From CG2-30-68-42 sp037440385 (lineage in GTDB: Bacteria; Pseudomonadota; Gammaproteobacteria; Burkholderiales; Rhodocyclaceae), in assembly GCA_037440385.1 (NCBI GenBank), contig JBBIUI010000044.1:1-20172 (forward strand): 20,172 nt of DNA, given 5' to 3'. Made by a program: the position numbers and the translations under genes. Each line of letters starts with the position of its first letter. Position 1 is the stretch's first letter. Of the stretch, positions 7,426-14,556 are shown in pieces. The notes below the pieces were generated by a model. It did no database searches. It was not told the DNA's origin and was given only the letters and a program-made list of their open reading frames with translations.

Positions 7426-8271
7426 ATGGAACCTTCACCCAGTCGACCTTCCTGGATCGAGCGGCTCTCGGCGCTGCTGTTGCGCGAACCGGAGGACCGC
7501 GAACAACTGCTCGCGCTGCTGCACGCCGCCTACGAGCGAACCTGCTCGACGCCGACGCGCTGGTCCATCATCGAGGGCGCGCTGACGGTGGCCGACATGC
7601 AGGTGCGCGACGTCATGGTGCCGCGCGCGCAGATGGATGTCATCGACATCCGCCAGCCTCCGTCCGAGTTCATCGGCAAGGTGATCGAAACCGCGCACTC
7701 GCGCTTCCCGGTCACCGGCGAGAACAAGGACGACATCCTCGGCATCCTGCTCGCGAAGGATCTGCTTCGCCACTTCGCCGGCGCCGAACTGAACGTGCGC
7801 GAGATGCTGCGCCCGGCGGTGTTCATCCCGGAATCCAAGCGGCTGAACGTGCTGCTGCGCGAATTCCGCGTCTCGCACAATCACATGGCGATCGTCGTCA
7901 ACGAATACGGCGGGGTGGCGGGGCTGATCACGATCGAGGACGTGCTCGAACAGATCGTCGGCGACATCGAGGACGAGTACGACTTCGACGAGGCGACCGA
8001 CAACATCCAGCTCGATGGAAGCGGCCGATACCGCGTCAAGGCATCCACCGAGATCGCGGATTTCAACCGCGCGTTCGGCACGAATTTCGCCGACGACGAG
8101 TTCGACACGGTCGGCGGGCTCGTGATCCATTCCCTGGGGCGCCTGCCCAGGCGCGGCGAGACCGTGCTGATCGAAGGGCTGCGCATCCACGTGCTGCGGG
8201 CGGATTCGAGGCGCGTGCACACGCTGCTGGTGGGCGAGCCGCGCGCGACGCCGCCGAAGGCCGCGGCCTGA
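7426..8271 (+). CDS. corC: CorC/YbeX-type CBS-domain protein
   Basis: A 281-residue cytoplasmic protein with a tandem CBS pair (about 60-180) followed by a CorC/HlyC transporter-associated domain (about 195-275). Visible signatures are VRDVMVPRAQM at 60-70, IVVNEYGG at 156-163 and EDVLEQIVGDIEDE at 171-184. The family has been linked to magnesium and cobalt efflux and, through its genetic neighbourhood with ybeY and ybeZ, to ribosome metabolism. There is no DUF21 membrane domain, so this is the short soluble form. It starts 50 nt after ybeY and ends 18 nt before lnt, consistent with one transcript. The product family is certain; its biochemical role is not. Confidence 0.93.
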   Translation: MEPSPSRPSWIERLSALLLREPEDREQLLALLHAAYERTCSTPTRWSIIEGALTVADMQVRDVMVPRAQMDVIDIRQPPSEFIGKVIETAHSRFPVTGENKDDILGILLAKDLLRHFAGAELNVREMLRPAVFIPESKRLNVLLREFRVSHNHMAIVVNEYGGVAGLITIEDVLEQIVGDIEDEYDFDEATDNIQLDGSGRYRVKASTEIADFNRAFGTNFADDEFDTVGGLVIHSLGRLPRRGETVLIEGLRIHVLRADSRRVHTLLVGEPRATPPKAAA

Positions 8272-8289
8272 TCGAGCGTTCGTCGTCGC

Positions 8290-9783
8290 GTGGCCGGCTC
8301 TTCCGATCGGATGCGGCTTGCCGCCGCCGGCGCGCTGGGTGCCGCGGGTGCCGCCGGCTTCGCGCCGCTCGCCGTGTTTCCGCTGCCGATCTTCGCGCTC
8401 GCAGTGCTGATCGCATGGTGGGACGATGCGCGCGGTGCGCGGCGCGCGGCGGCGCTCGGCTATGCGTTCGGGCTGGGCCAGTTCCTCGCCGGCGTGTCGT
8501 GGGTCTACGTCAGCATGCACCGGTTCGGCGGCATGGCGGCCCCGCTCGCCGCGCTGGCGACCCTCGCCTTCTGCGGGTATCTCGCGATCTATCCGGCGCT
8601 GGCCGGCGCGGCCTACGCGCGGTTGCGCTGCGCGCGCGCCTGCCTCGACGTGCCGCTCGCGGCGGCCGCCTGGACGCTCGCCGAGGGGGTGCGCGGCTGG
8701 CTGCTGACGGGGTTTCCTTGGCTCAGCCTGGGCCATTCGCAGGTGCCTCCCAGCCCGCTCGCGGGCTATGCGCCGCTCGTCGGGTCGCCCGGCGTGTCCT
8801 TTGCCGCGATGCTCGTCGCCGGGTGCATGACTGTGGCATGGCGCGCACGCGAGCAGCGCATCTGGGCGATCGGGGCGATTGCCTCGATCGCGGCGCTCGG
8901 CGCAGGATTCGCGCGGGTGCCCTGGACGCGGCCCGCGGGAGCGCCGGTCAGCGTCAGCCTGCTGCAGGGCAACGTCGAGCAGAGTCTGAAGTGGGAGCCG
9001 GGGCGGCTGCGCGAATCGCTGGACCGCTATCTCGAGCTCGCGCGCGCACATCCTGCCCGGCTCGTCGTGCTGCCCGAAACGGCGATTCCGGCGGCGATCG
9101 ATCAGTTGCCCGACGGCTATCTCGATCGGCTCGCGGCAGCGGCGGGCGCGGGCAACGACCTGCTGCTCGGCGCGGTGGTGCGCGATCGCGCGGGCTACTT
9201 CAACAGCGCGGTGGGGCTGTCCGGCGGGAGGCTCACGCGCTATGACAAACGGCATCTCGTGCCGTTCGGCGAGTTCACGCCGCCGCTGTTTTCCTGGACG
9301 CTGCGCGTGCTGCACATCCCGATGTCGGACTTCTCCGCCGGCGCGCCGCGCCAGCGGCCGCTCGCGCTCGCCGGCGAGCGCATCGCGACCAACATCTGCT
9401 ACGAGGACATCTTCGGCAACGAGATCCGGGCGGCACTGCCCGAGGCGACGCTGCTGATCAACCTGTCGAACACCGCCTGGTTCGGCGATTCCGCCGCGCA
9501 GCCCCAGCACCTGCAGATCGCGCAGATGCGCGCGCTGGAAACCGGCCGCTACGTGCTGCGCGCGACCAATACCGGCATGACGGCGGCGATCGGTCCGCAG
9601 GGCAGGGTCCTCGCGGCGCTGCCGCCGTTCACGGTTGGCGCGCTGCAAACGAGCGTGCGCGGTCATCGCGGCGCGACGCCGTACGTGTCGGGGGGCGACG
9701 TGCCCTTGCTCGCGCTGTGCGCGCTCGCGGTTGCGGCGGCCGCGCTGCGCCGCGCGCGGATCGGGCGCGGCGAAAGCAAGTAA
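8290..9783 (+). CDS. lnt: Apolipoprotein N-acyltransferase Lnt
   Basis: A 497-residue inner-membrane enzyme that adds the third acyl chain to the N-terminal cysteine of lipoproteins. Several hydrophobic helices fill residues 10-210. A periplasmic nitrilase-like domain follows, with the expected catalytic triad: E263 in VVLPETAIPA, K320 in YDKRHLVPFGEF and C370 in TNICYEDIFG. A last membrane helix lies near 470-488. GTG at 8290 gives the longest form; ATG at 8311 gives MRLAAAGALG and is an equally good start, and neither has a clear Shine-Dalgarno sequence. It follows corC by 18 nt, as in many proteobacteria. The TAA stop is part of a possible -10 element for glyQ. Confidence 0.95.
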   Translation: MAGSSDRMRLAAAGALGAAGAAGFAPLAVFPLPIFALAVLIAWWDDARGARRAAALGYAFGLGQFLAGVSWVYVSMHRFGGMAAPLAALATLAFCGYLAIYPALAGAAYARLRCARACLDVPLAAAAWTLAEGVRGWLLTGFPWLSLGHSQVPPSPLAGYAPLVGSPGVSFAAMLVAGCMTVAWRAREQRIWAIGAIASIAALGAGFARVPWTRPAGAPVSVSLLQGNVEQSLKWEPGRLRESLDRYLELARAHPARLVVLPETAIPAAIDQLPDGYLDRLAAAAGAGNDLLLGAVVRDRAGYFNSAVGLSGGRLTRYDKRHLVPFGEFTPPLFSWTLRVLHIPMSDFSAGAPRQRPLALAGERIATNICYEDIFGNEIRAALPEATLLINLSNTAWFGDSAAQPQHLQIAQMRALETGRYVLRATNTGMTAAIGPQGRVLAALPPFTVGALQTSVRGHRGATPYVSGGDVPLLALCALAVAAAALRRARIGRGESK

Positions 9784-9786
9784 AAT
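9781..9786 (+). promoter_or_regulatory. Possible -10 element for glyQ
   Basis: TAAAAT overlaps the lnt stop codon and matches the sigma70 -10 consensus at five of six positions, 28 nt before the glyQ ATG. The region 16-18 nt upstream has no convincing -35. The A/T-rich patch stands out in otherwise GC-rich sequence, which supports a glyQS promoter here, but transcription from upstream could serve too. Confidence 0.35.
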
Positions 9787-9814
9787 CGCCGTTTTGCGAG
9801 GATCCCGGCGGGAC

Positions 9815-10717
9815 ATGCCGAGCTTTCAGGAAATCATCCTGCGGTTGCAGGAATTCTGGAACCAGCAGGGCTGCGTGCTGCTGCAGCCCTATGACATCGA
9901 GGTCGGCGCGGGCACGTTCCACACCGCGACCTTCCTGCGCGCGATCGGTCCGGAGCCGTGGAAGGCCGCGTACGTGCAGCCCTCGCGCCGCCCCAAGGAC
10001 GGCCGCTACGGCGAGAATCCCAACCGGCTCCAGCACTACTACCAGTACCAGGTCGTGCTGAAACCGTCTCCGGCGGACATCCAGGAACGCTATCTCGACA
10101 GCCTGCGCGCGCTGGGCATCGACACGCGGGCGCATGACATCCGCTTCGTCGAGGACGACTGGGAGTCTCCGACGCTCGGCGCGTGGGGGCTGGGCTGGGA
10201 GGTGTGGCTCGACGGCATGGAGGTCACGCAGTTCACGTATTTCCAGGAGGTCGGCTCGCTCGCCTGCCGGCCCGTGCTCGGCGAGATCACCTACGGGCTC
10301 GAACGGCTCGCGATGTACCTGCAGGACGTGGAGGACGTGTTCGACCTGGTGTGGGCGCCGGGAGTGCGCTACGGCGACGTGTTCCATCAGAACGAGGTCG
10401 AGCAGTCCCGGTACAACTTCGAACAGGCCGATGTCGATTGGCTGGGCGGGCTGTTCGGCGAGTACGAGTCGCAGGCGAAGCGGCTGATCGCACTCGGGCT
10501 GGCGCTGCCCGGGTACGAGATGGTCATGAAGTGCTCGCACGTCTTCAACCTGCTCGATGCGCGCGGCGCGATCTCGGTGACCGAGCGCGCCGCGTACATC
10601 GCGCGCGTGCGCGCGCTCTCGCGCGAGGTCGCACAGGCGTATTACCGCTCGCGCGAGGCGCTGGGCTTTCCGCTGGCGACGCCCGCGCCGACCCCGCGAG
10701 AGGTTGGATCGAGATGA
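9815..10717 (+). CDS. glyQ: Glycyl-tRNA synthetase alpha subunit
   Basis: A 300-residue catalytic subunit of the bacterial alpha2-beta2 glycyl-tRNA synthetase, which charges tRNA-Gly in the cytoplasm. The sequence follows the family closely throughout: MPSFQEIILRLQEFWNQQGC at the start, then AAYVQPSRRPKDGRYGENPN, WGLGWEVWLDGMEVTQFTYF and GEITYGLERLAMYLQ. The length is normal. The ATG at 9815 is fixed by the conserved N terminus. The last dozen codons lie inside a direct duplication shared with the glyS start region. glyS follows directly. Confidence 0.98.
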   Translation: MPSFQEIILRLQEFWNQQGCVLLQPYDIEVGAGTFHTATFLRAIGPEPWKAAYVQPSRRPKDGRYGENPNRLQHYYQYQVVLKPSPADIQERYLDSLRALGIDTRAHDIRFVEDDWESPTLGAWGLGWEVWLDGMEVTQFTYFQEVGSLACRPVLGEITYGLERLAMYLQDVEDVFDLVWAPGVRYGDVFHQNEVEQSRYNFEQADVDWLGGLFGEYESQAKRLIALGLALPGYEMVMKCSHVFNLLDARGAISVTERAAYIARVRALSREVAQAYYRSREALGFPLATPAPTPREVGSR

Positions 10718-10741
10718 TGATTCGGAGGTGGCGGCGTGAGC
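10676..10741 (+). repeat. Direct repeat copy 1 (glyQ 3' end, RBS and first GTG of glyS)
   Basis: This segment begins GCGACGCCCG and ends at a GTGAGC start codon region at 10736-10741. It is repeated imperfectly at 10785-10852; I judge about 80-85% identity by eye, with very few gaps. It contains the glyQ stop codon (10715-10717), a GGAGG Shine-Dalgarno sequence (10724-10728) and a GTG at 10736. Confidence 0.8.
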
Positions 10742-10784
10742 AGGGAGCAGGGGCCCCGCGGAGCCGAGATGCGACCGACCGCGA

Positions 10785-10852
10785 GCGACGCCCGCCGCCG
10801 ACCCCGCGAATGGGTGGATCGAGATGACGCTTTGGAGGCGGCGCAGGTGAGC
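10785..10852 (+). repeat. Direct repeat copy 2 (duplicated RBS and second GTG of glyS)
   Basis: The second copy of the junction repeat. It keeps GGATCGAGATGA (10816-10827), a GGAGG at 10834-10838 and a GTGAGC at 10847-10852. The two GTG codons are 111 nt apart and in the same frame, so copy 2 offers an independent start for glyS. Confidence 0.8.
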
Positions 10853-12937
10853 GCCCATGCGACGCTGCTCGTCGAGCTGCTGACGGAGGAGCTGCCGCCC
10901 GCCGCGCTGCGTGCGCTGGGCGAGACCTTCGCCGGCGGACTCGCGAAGGCGCTCTCGGAGACGCGGCTCGCCGCAGCCCCCGCGCGCTTCGAATGGTATG
11001 CCACGCCTCGCCGGCTCGCCGTGAGCATCGCCGAGGTGCGCGCGCAGGCGGATGCCAGGCGCATCGAGCGCAGGATCATGCCGCGCGCGGTCGCGCTCGA
11101 CGCCCAAGGCAGGCCGACCGCCGCGCTGGCGAAGAAGCTGGCCTCGGCGGGCATCGCGCCCGAGCGCGCGGCTGCGCTCGAGTGCCGTACCGAGGGCCGC
11201 ACCGAGATGCTGTACTACTGCGACACGGTGCCCGGCGCGACGCTGGACGCGTGCCTCGCCCCGGCGGTCGAGGCGGCCTTGCGCGCGCTGCCCATCCCGA
11301 AGCTGATGCGCTGGGGCGAGGGGGATGCGCAATTCGTCCGGCCCGCGCATGCGCTGGTGCTGCTGCACGGCACGCGCGTCGTGCCCGGTACGGTGCTCGG
11401 ACTCGCCGCCGGCAACCTCACGCGCGGCCACCGGCTGATGTGCCCCGGCGAGCTGGTGATTCGCGAAGCCGACGCGTACGAGGCCGTGCTGGAGCGCGAA
11501 GGCCGCGTCATCGCCTCTTTTTCGCGCCGGCGCGAGTGCATACGCACGGCGCTCGAAGGCGAGGCCGCCCGGCTGGGCGCACGGCTGGACGGCTGCGAGG
11601 CGCTGCTCGACGAGGTCACCGCGCTCACCGAGTACCCGGCCGTGTATGCCGGGCGCTTCGATGCGCAGTTCCTGGAAGTGCCGCAGGAATGCCTGATCCT
11701 GACGATGCGGCAGAACCAGAAATATTTTCCGCTGTTCGACGCAAACGGGCGGCTGACCAACCGCTTCCTGATCGTCTCGAATCTGCTGCTGGACGATCCC
11801 GCCGCGATCATCCGCGGCAACGAGCGCGTGGTCCGGCCGCGGCTGGCCGACGCGCGTTTCTTCTTCGAGCAGGACCGCGCCACCCGGCTCGCCGAGCGGG
11901 TGCCGGCGCTCGCCCGGGTCGTGTATCACAACCGGCTCGGCAGCCAGTTCGATCGCGCGAACCGGCTGCGACGGCTCGCCGGCGCGATCGCGCGGCGGCT
12001 GCATTGCGACGTGCAGGCAGCCGAGCGCGCGGCCTGGCTCGCGAAAGCCGATCTGCTCACCGGCATGGTCGGCGAGTTCCCCGAGCTTCAGGGGATCATG
12101 GGCCGCTACTATGCGCTCGCCGACGGCGAGCCCGTGCAGGTCGCCGATGCGATCGGACAGCACTATCGGCCGCGTTTCGCGGGCGATTCGCTGCCCGAGG
12201 GCAATATCGCCTGCGCGGTGGCGCTCGCCGACAAGCTCGATACGCTCTTCGGCCTGTTCGCGATCGGCGCGGTACCCACCGGCGAGCGCGATCCGTTCGG
12301 CTTGCGCCGCGCCGCGCTCGGCGTGCTGCGCATGCTCGTCGAAACGCCGCTGCCGCTCGATCTCGCCGAGCTCGTCGACGAGGCCGCGCAGGGATTTGCC
12401 GGCACGCTCGTGCCCGCGGACGACGCGCGGGCGCGGCTCATCGATTTCCTGCTGGAGCGGCTGCGCCATCTGCTGCGCGAAGCCGGCCATCCGGCCGAGC
12501 GCATCGAGGCCGTGCTGGCACTGCGGCCGATGCGCGTCGATCTGGTGCCGGCCAAGCTCGCCGCGGTCGCGGAGTTCGCCGGCCTGCCCGAGGCGCAGGC
12601 GCTGTGCGCGGCGAACAAGCGCATCGTCAACATCCTGAAAAAGGCCGATGGCATCGCGGCGGAAGTCGACGTGCTGCTGTTCCAGGAGCCGGCCGAGCGC
12701 GATCTGTTTCGCAACCTGTCCGAGGCCGTGCCGGTCGTGCGCTCGCTGGTCGCGGGCGAGGACTACACCGGCGCGCTCAAGCGGCTCGCGGGCCTGCGCG
12801 CTGCGGTCGATGCGCTGTTCGACAACGTGATGGTGATGGCCGAGGAGCCGCTCACGCGCGCCAACCGGCTCGCGCTGCTGCGCGACCTCGCGCAGCTGAT
12901 GAATCAGGTCGCGGACCTGTCCAGGCTGTCGACATGA
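10847..12937 (+). CDS. glyS: Glycyl-tRNA synthetase beta subunit
   Basis: A 696-residue partner of GlyQ, needed for tRNA-Gly recognition and holoenzyme activity. The start at GTG 10847 gives MSAHATLLVELLTEELPPAAL, the normal family N terminus, and has GGAGG 8 nt upstream. A second in-frame GTG at 10736, also with GGAGG, would add 37 residues of charged, low-complexity sequence; it probably results from the local duplication. The body contains the expected RMILTMRQNQKYF-like stretch (LTMRQNQKYFPLFD), FFFEQDRATRLAERV, a central HD-like region (ADLLTGMVGEFPELQGIMGRYYA) and a C-terminal DALR-type anticodon-binding region (VMVMAEEPLTRANRLALL). The stop overlaps the gmhB start (ATGA). Confidence 0.97.
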   Translation: MSAHATLLVELLTEELPPAALRALGETFAGGLAKALSETRLAAAPARFEWYATPRRLAVSIAEVRAQADARRIERRIMPRAVALDAQGRPTAALAKKLASAGIAPERAAALECRTEGRTEMLYYCDTVPGATLDACLAPAVEAALRALPIPKLMRWGEGDAQFVRPAHALVLLHGTRVVPGTVLGLAAGNLTRGHRLMCPGELVIREADAYEAVLEREGRVIASFSRRRECIRTALEGEAARLGARLDGCEALLDEVTALTEYPAVYAGRFDAQFLEVPQECLILTMRQNQKYFPLFDANGRLTNRFLIVSNLLLDDPAAIIRGNERVVRPRLADARFFFEQDRATRLAERVPALARVVYHNRLGSQFDRANRLRRLAGAIARRLHCDVQAAERAAWLAKADLLTGMVGEFPELQGIMGRYYALADGEPVQVADAIGQHYRPRFAGDSLPEGNIACAVALADKLDTLFGLFAIGAVPTGERDPFGLRRAALGVLRMLVETPLPLDLAELVDEAAQGFAGTLVPADDARARLIDFLLERLRHLLREAGHPAERIEAVLALRPMRVDLVPAKLAAVAEFAGLPEAQALCAANKRIVNILKKADGIAAEVDVLLFQEPAERDLFRNLSEAVPVVRSLVAGEDYTGALKRLAGLRAAVDALFDNVMVMAEEPLTRANRLALLRDLAQLMNQVADLSRLST

Positions 12938-13467
12938 AGCTCGTCATCCTCGACCGCGACGGCGTCATCAACGAGGACTCCGCGCAGTTCATCAAGTCGC
13001 CGCAGGAGTGGAAGCCGATCCCGGGCAGCCTGGATGCGATCGCGCGGCTGACCAAGTGGGGCTACCGCGTCGTCGTCGCGACGAACCAGTCGGGCGTGGG
13101 CCGGGGGCTGTTCGACATGGACACGCTGTGTGCAATCCACGACAAGATGGTGCGCGCCGTGAGCCAGGCGGGCGGGCGCATCGATGCGATCTTCTACTGC
13201 CCGCACGAACCCGACGATGGCTGCCCGTGTCGCAAGCCGCGCCCCGGAATGCTGCTCGACATCGCCGCGCGCTACGGCGTCGATCTGAACGGCGTGCCGG
13301 CGATCGGCGACGGCCTGCGCGACCTGCTCGCAGCGGTGGCGGCCGGAGCCCGGCCCATCCTGGTGCTGACCGGCAAGGGGGAAGCGGCCCGGCTCGATCC
13401 GCTGCTTCCGCCGAATACTCTCGTGTTTCCCGATCTGGCGGCAGCCGCGACCCACCTCACCGCATGA
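12934..13467 (+). CDS. gmhB: D-glycero-beta-D-manno-heptose 1,7-bisphosphate 7-phosphatase GmhB
   Basis: A 177-residue HAD-superfamily phosphatase in the ADP-heptose pathway for lipopolysaccharide inner core. The catalytic DRDG motif has D7 and D9, and TNQSGVGRG lies at 50-58. The structural zinc loop CPHEPDDGCPCRKP supplies C89, H91, C97 and C99, which separates GmhB from histidinol-phosphate phosphatases. The GD motif near residue 123 is present in the form IGDGLRDL. The ATG overlaps the glyS stop and the TGA overlaps the next gene's ATG, so translation of glyS, gmhB and the acyltransferase gene is probably coupled. Confidence 0.95.
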   Translation: MKLVILDRDGVINEDSAQFIKSPQEWKPIPGSLDAIARLTKWGYRVVVATNQSGVGRGLFDMDTLCAIHDKMVRAVSQAGGRIDAIFYCPHEPDDGCPCRKPRPGMLLDIAARYGVDLNGVPAIGDGLRDLLAAVAAGARPILVLTGKGEAARLDPLLPPNTLVFPDLAAAATHLTA

Positions 13468-14198
13468 TCGCGCTGCGCTCGATCGTGCTCGTCGCGGTGA
13501 TGGCGCTGCTCACGCCGCCGTTCTCGCTGATCGCGATCGCCACCGCTCCGTTCCGAAGGATCACTCGCTACCGCGTCATCGTGCATTGGGCCGACATCGT
13601 GCTGTGGGTCGTCTGGCACGTGTGCCGGATCGAATACCGCGTGCTCGGCCGCGAGAACCTGCCCGGGCGTGCCGCGGTGGTGCTGTCCAAGCATCAGTCC
13701 GCGTGGGAGACGATGGCCTTTCAGCAGATCCTCCCGCCCCAGGCCTTCGTGCTCAAGCGGGAGCTGCTGCGGGTGCCGTTCTTCGGCTGGGGGCTGGCAT
13801 GCTTCCCGAATATCTCGATCGACCGTGGCGCCGGCAAGGATGCGCTGGCGCAGGTGCTCGAGCAGGGACGCGAGTTGCTCGACGAAGGCTTCTGGGTGAT
13901 CGTGTTCCCCGAGGGCACGCGCACGGCGCCCGGCGCGACCCGGCGCTACAAGCCGGGCGGCGCATTCCTCGCCGCGAACACCGGCGCGCCGGTCATTCCG
14001 GTCGCGCACAATGCGGGCGAGTTCTGGCGCCGGCGCGCATTCCTGAAATACCCCGGCACCATCACCGTCAGCATCGGCCCGCCGATCGATCCGGCCGGGC
14101 TGACGCCGGCGCAGATCAATGCGCGCGCGCAGTCCTGGATCGAGGCGGAGATGCGCCGGCTGTTCCCGCATCACTATCGCGGTGCCGATCCGCATTAG
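13464..14198 (+). CDS. plsC: 1-acyl-sn-glycerol-3-phosphate acyltransferase (PlsC family)
   Basis: A 244-residue membrane-associated acyltransferase that makes phosphatidic acid from lysophosphatidic acid and acyl-ACP or acyl-CoA. One or two N-terminal hydrophobic segments (about 5-28 and 42-54) anchor it. Catalytic block I reads KHQSAWE, so the usual HX4D is HX4E (H77, E82). Block II is around FFGWGLACFPNISIDR, block III is FPEGTRT at 148-154, and block IV is GAPVIPVAHN. The gene overlaps gmhB by an ATGA and ends the core gene run. The Glu variant is, from memory, common in betaproteobacterial homologues, so I expect an active enzyme. Confidence 0.92.
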   Translation: MIALRSIVLVAVMALLTPPFSLIAIATAPFRRITRYRVIVHWADIVLWVVWHVCRIEYRVLGRENLPGRAAVVLSKHQSAWETMAFQQILPPQAFVLKRELLRVPFFGWGLACFPNISIDRGAGKDALAQVLEQGRELLDEGFWVIVFPEGTRTAPGATRRYKPGGAFLAANTGAPVIPVAHNAGEFWRRRAFLKYPGTITVSIGPPIDPAGLTPAQINARAQSWIEAEMRRLFPHHYRGADPH

Positions 14199-14229
14199 CT
14201 TTTCTTGTACCCGCATAAGCAACCACACG

Positions 14230-14257
14230 TTGAGAAAGGGGATCGGGCAGCTATAAT
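14230..14257 (+). promoter_or_regulatory. Sigma70-type promoter for the rnfB-like/PFOR operon
   Basis: TTGAGA at 14230-14235 and a perfect TATAAT at 14252-14257 are separated by 16 nt, giving a near-consensus housekeeping promoter. Transcription would begin near 14264. This leaves a leader of about 290 nt before the first start codon at 14557. A single TTGA half-site overlaps the -35, but there is no second half to make an FNR box. Confidence 0.75.
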
Positions 14258-14263
14258 CCGTGC

Positions 14264-14543
14264 TGTCCGCCGTTTCCGGCCGTATCGACCCTCTGGCCGG
14301 GGATGGGGGACCGGCCGGAGTCTGTGACGAAGGCCCGGAAGGTCTGCCAGATCCGATCTCTGGCCGCCCCCGACGGGGGATGGGGAAAGCCCCTGTCCCT
14401 ATTGGCTCGGTAGCGAATGGTGCCCACCCTGCGCACCTTCGCTACCGGCGCCATCTCGCGTCGGGGCGGCTGTACCCCGTACGCAGCAACGTGCCGGTGC
14501 GCGCCTGTCGAACGCGCGCACCGGCTTGGCATCCTCACTGCGT
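14264..14543 (+). promoter_or_regulatory. Long structured 5' leader with tandem hairpins, no gene visible
   Basis: This covers most of the 358-nt gap between plsC and the rnfB-like gene; I see no credible ORF in it. Stems visible by inspection are: 14291-14300 with 14311-14320 (10 bp, one G-T pair, loop GGATGGGGGA); 14346-14351 with 14359-14364; 14367-14371 with 14375-14379; 14382-14385 with 14390-14393; 14408-14417 plus 14419-14423 with 14433-14447 (15 bp, one bulged T); and 14493-14504 with 14514-14525 (12 bp perfect, 9-nt loop), which ends about 20 nt before the Shine-Dalgarno sequence. TTCCGGCC near 14275 can also pair with GGCCCGGAA near 14332. No T-tract follows any stem. It could be a riboswitch, a protein-binding leader or a separate small RNA; I recognise no known class. 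Confidence 0.5.
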
Positions 14544-14556
14544 GGAGGGGGGTACG

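Noticed and set aside
7435..12490. Long minus-strand open frames (793 and 953 codons) opposite corC/lnt and glyQS
   Set aside because: They share the same in-register explanation as the PFOR shadow frame and overlap genes with unambiguous family signatures.
14178..14206. Possible intrinsic terminator after plsC (GCGG...CCGC followed by a T-rich patch)
   Set aside because: The stem is only four base pairs and the T-rich patch is interrupted, so I cannot support it as a terminator.
14230..14243. FNR box over the -35 of the rnfB-like promoter
   Set aside because: Only the first half-site (TTGA) is present; the opposite half is GATC rather than TCAA.
14301..14380. Resemblance of the leader to fluoride (GGGGATGG) or mini-ykkC (GACG loop) riboswitches, 6S RNA or signal-recognition-particle RNA (CGGAAGG)
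   Set aside because: Only short fragments match. The partner segments that define each class are missing, so no known RNA family is supported.
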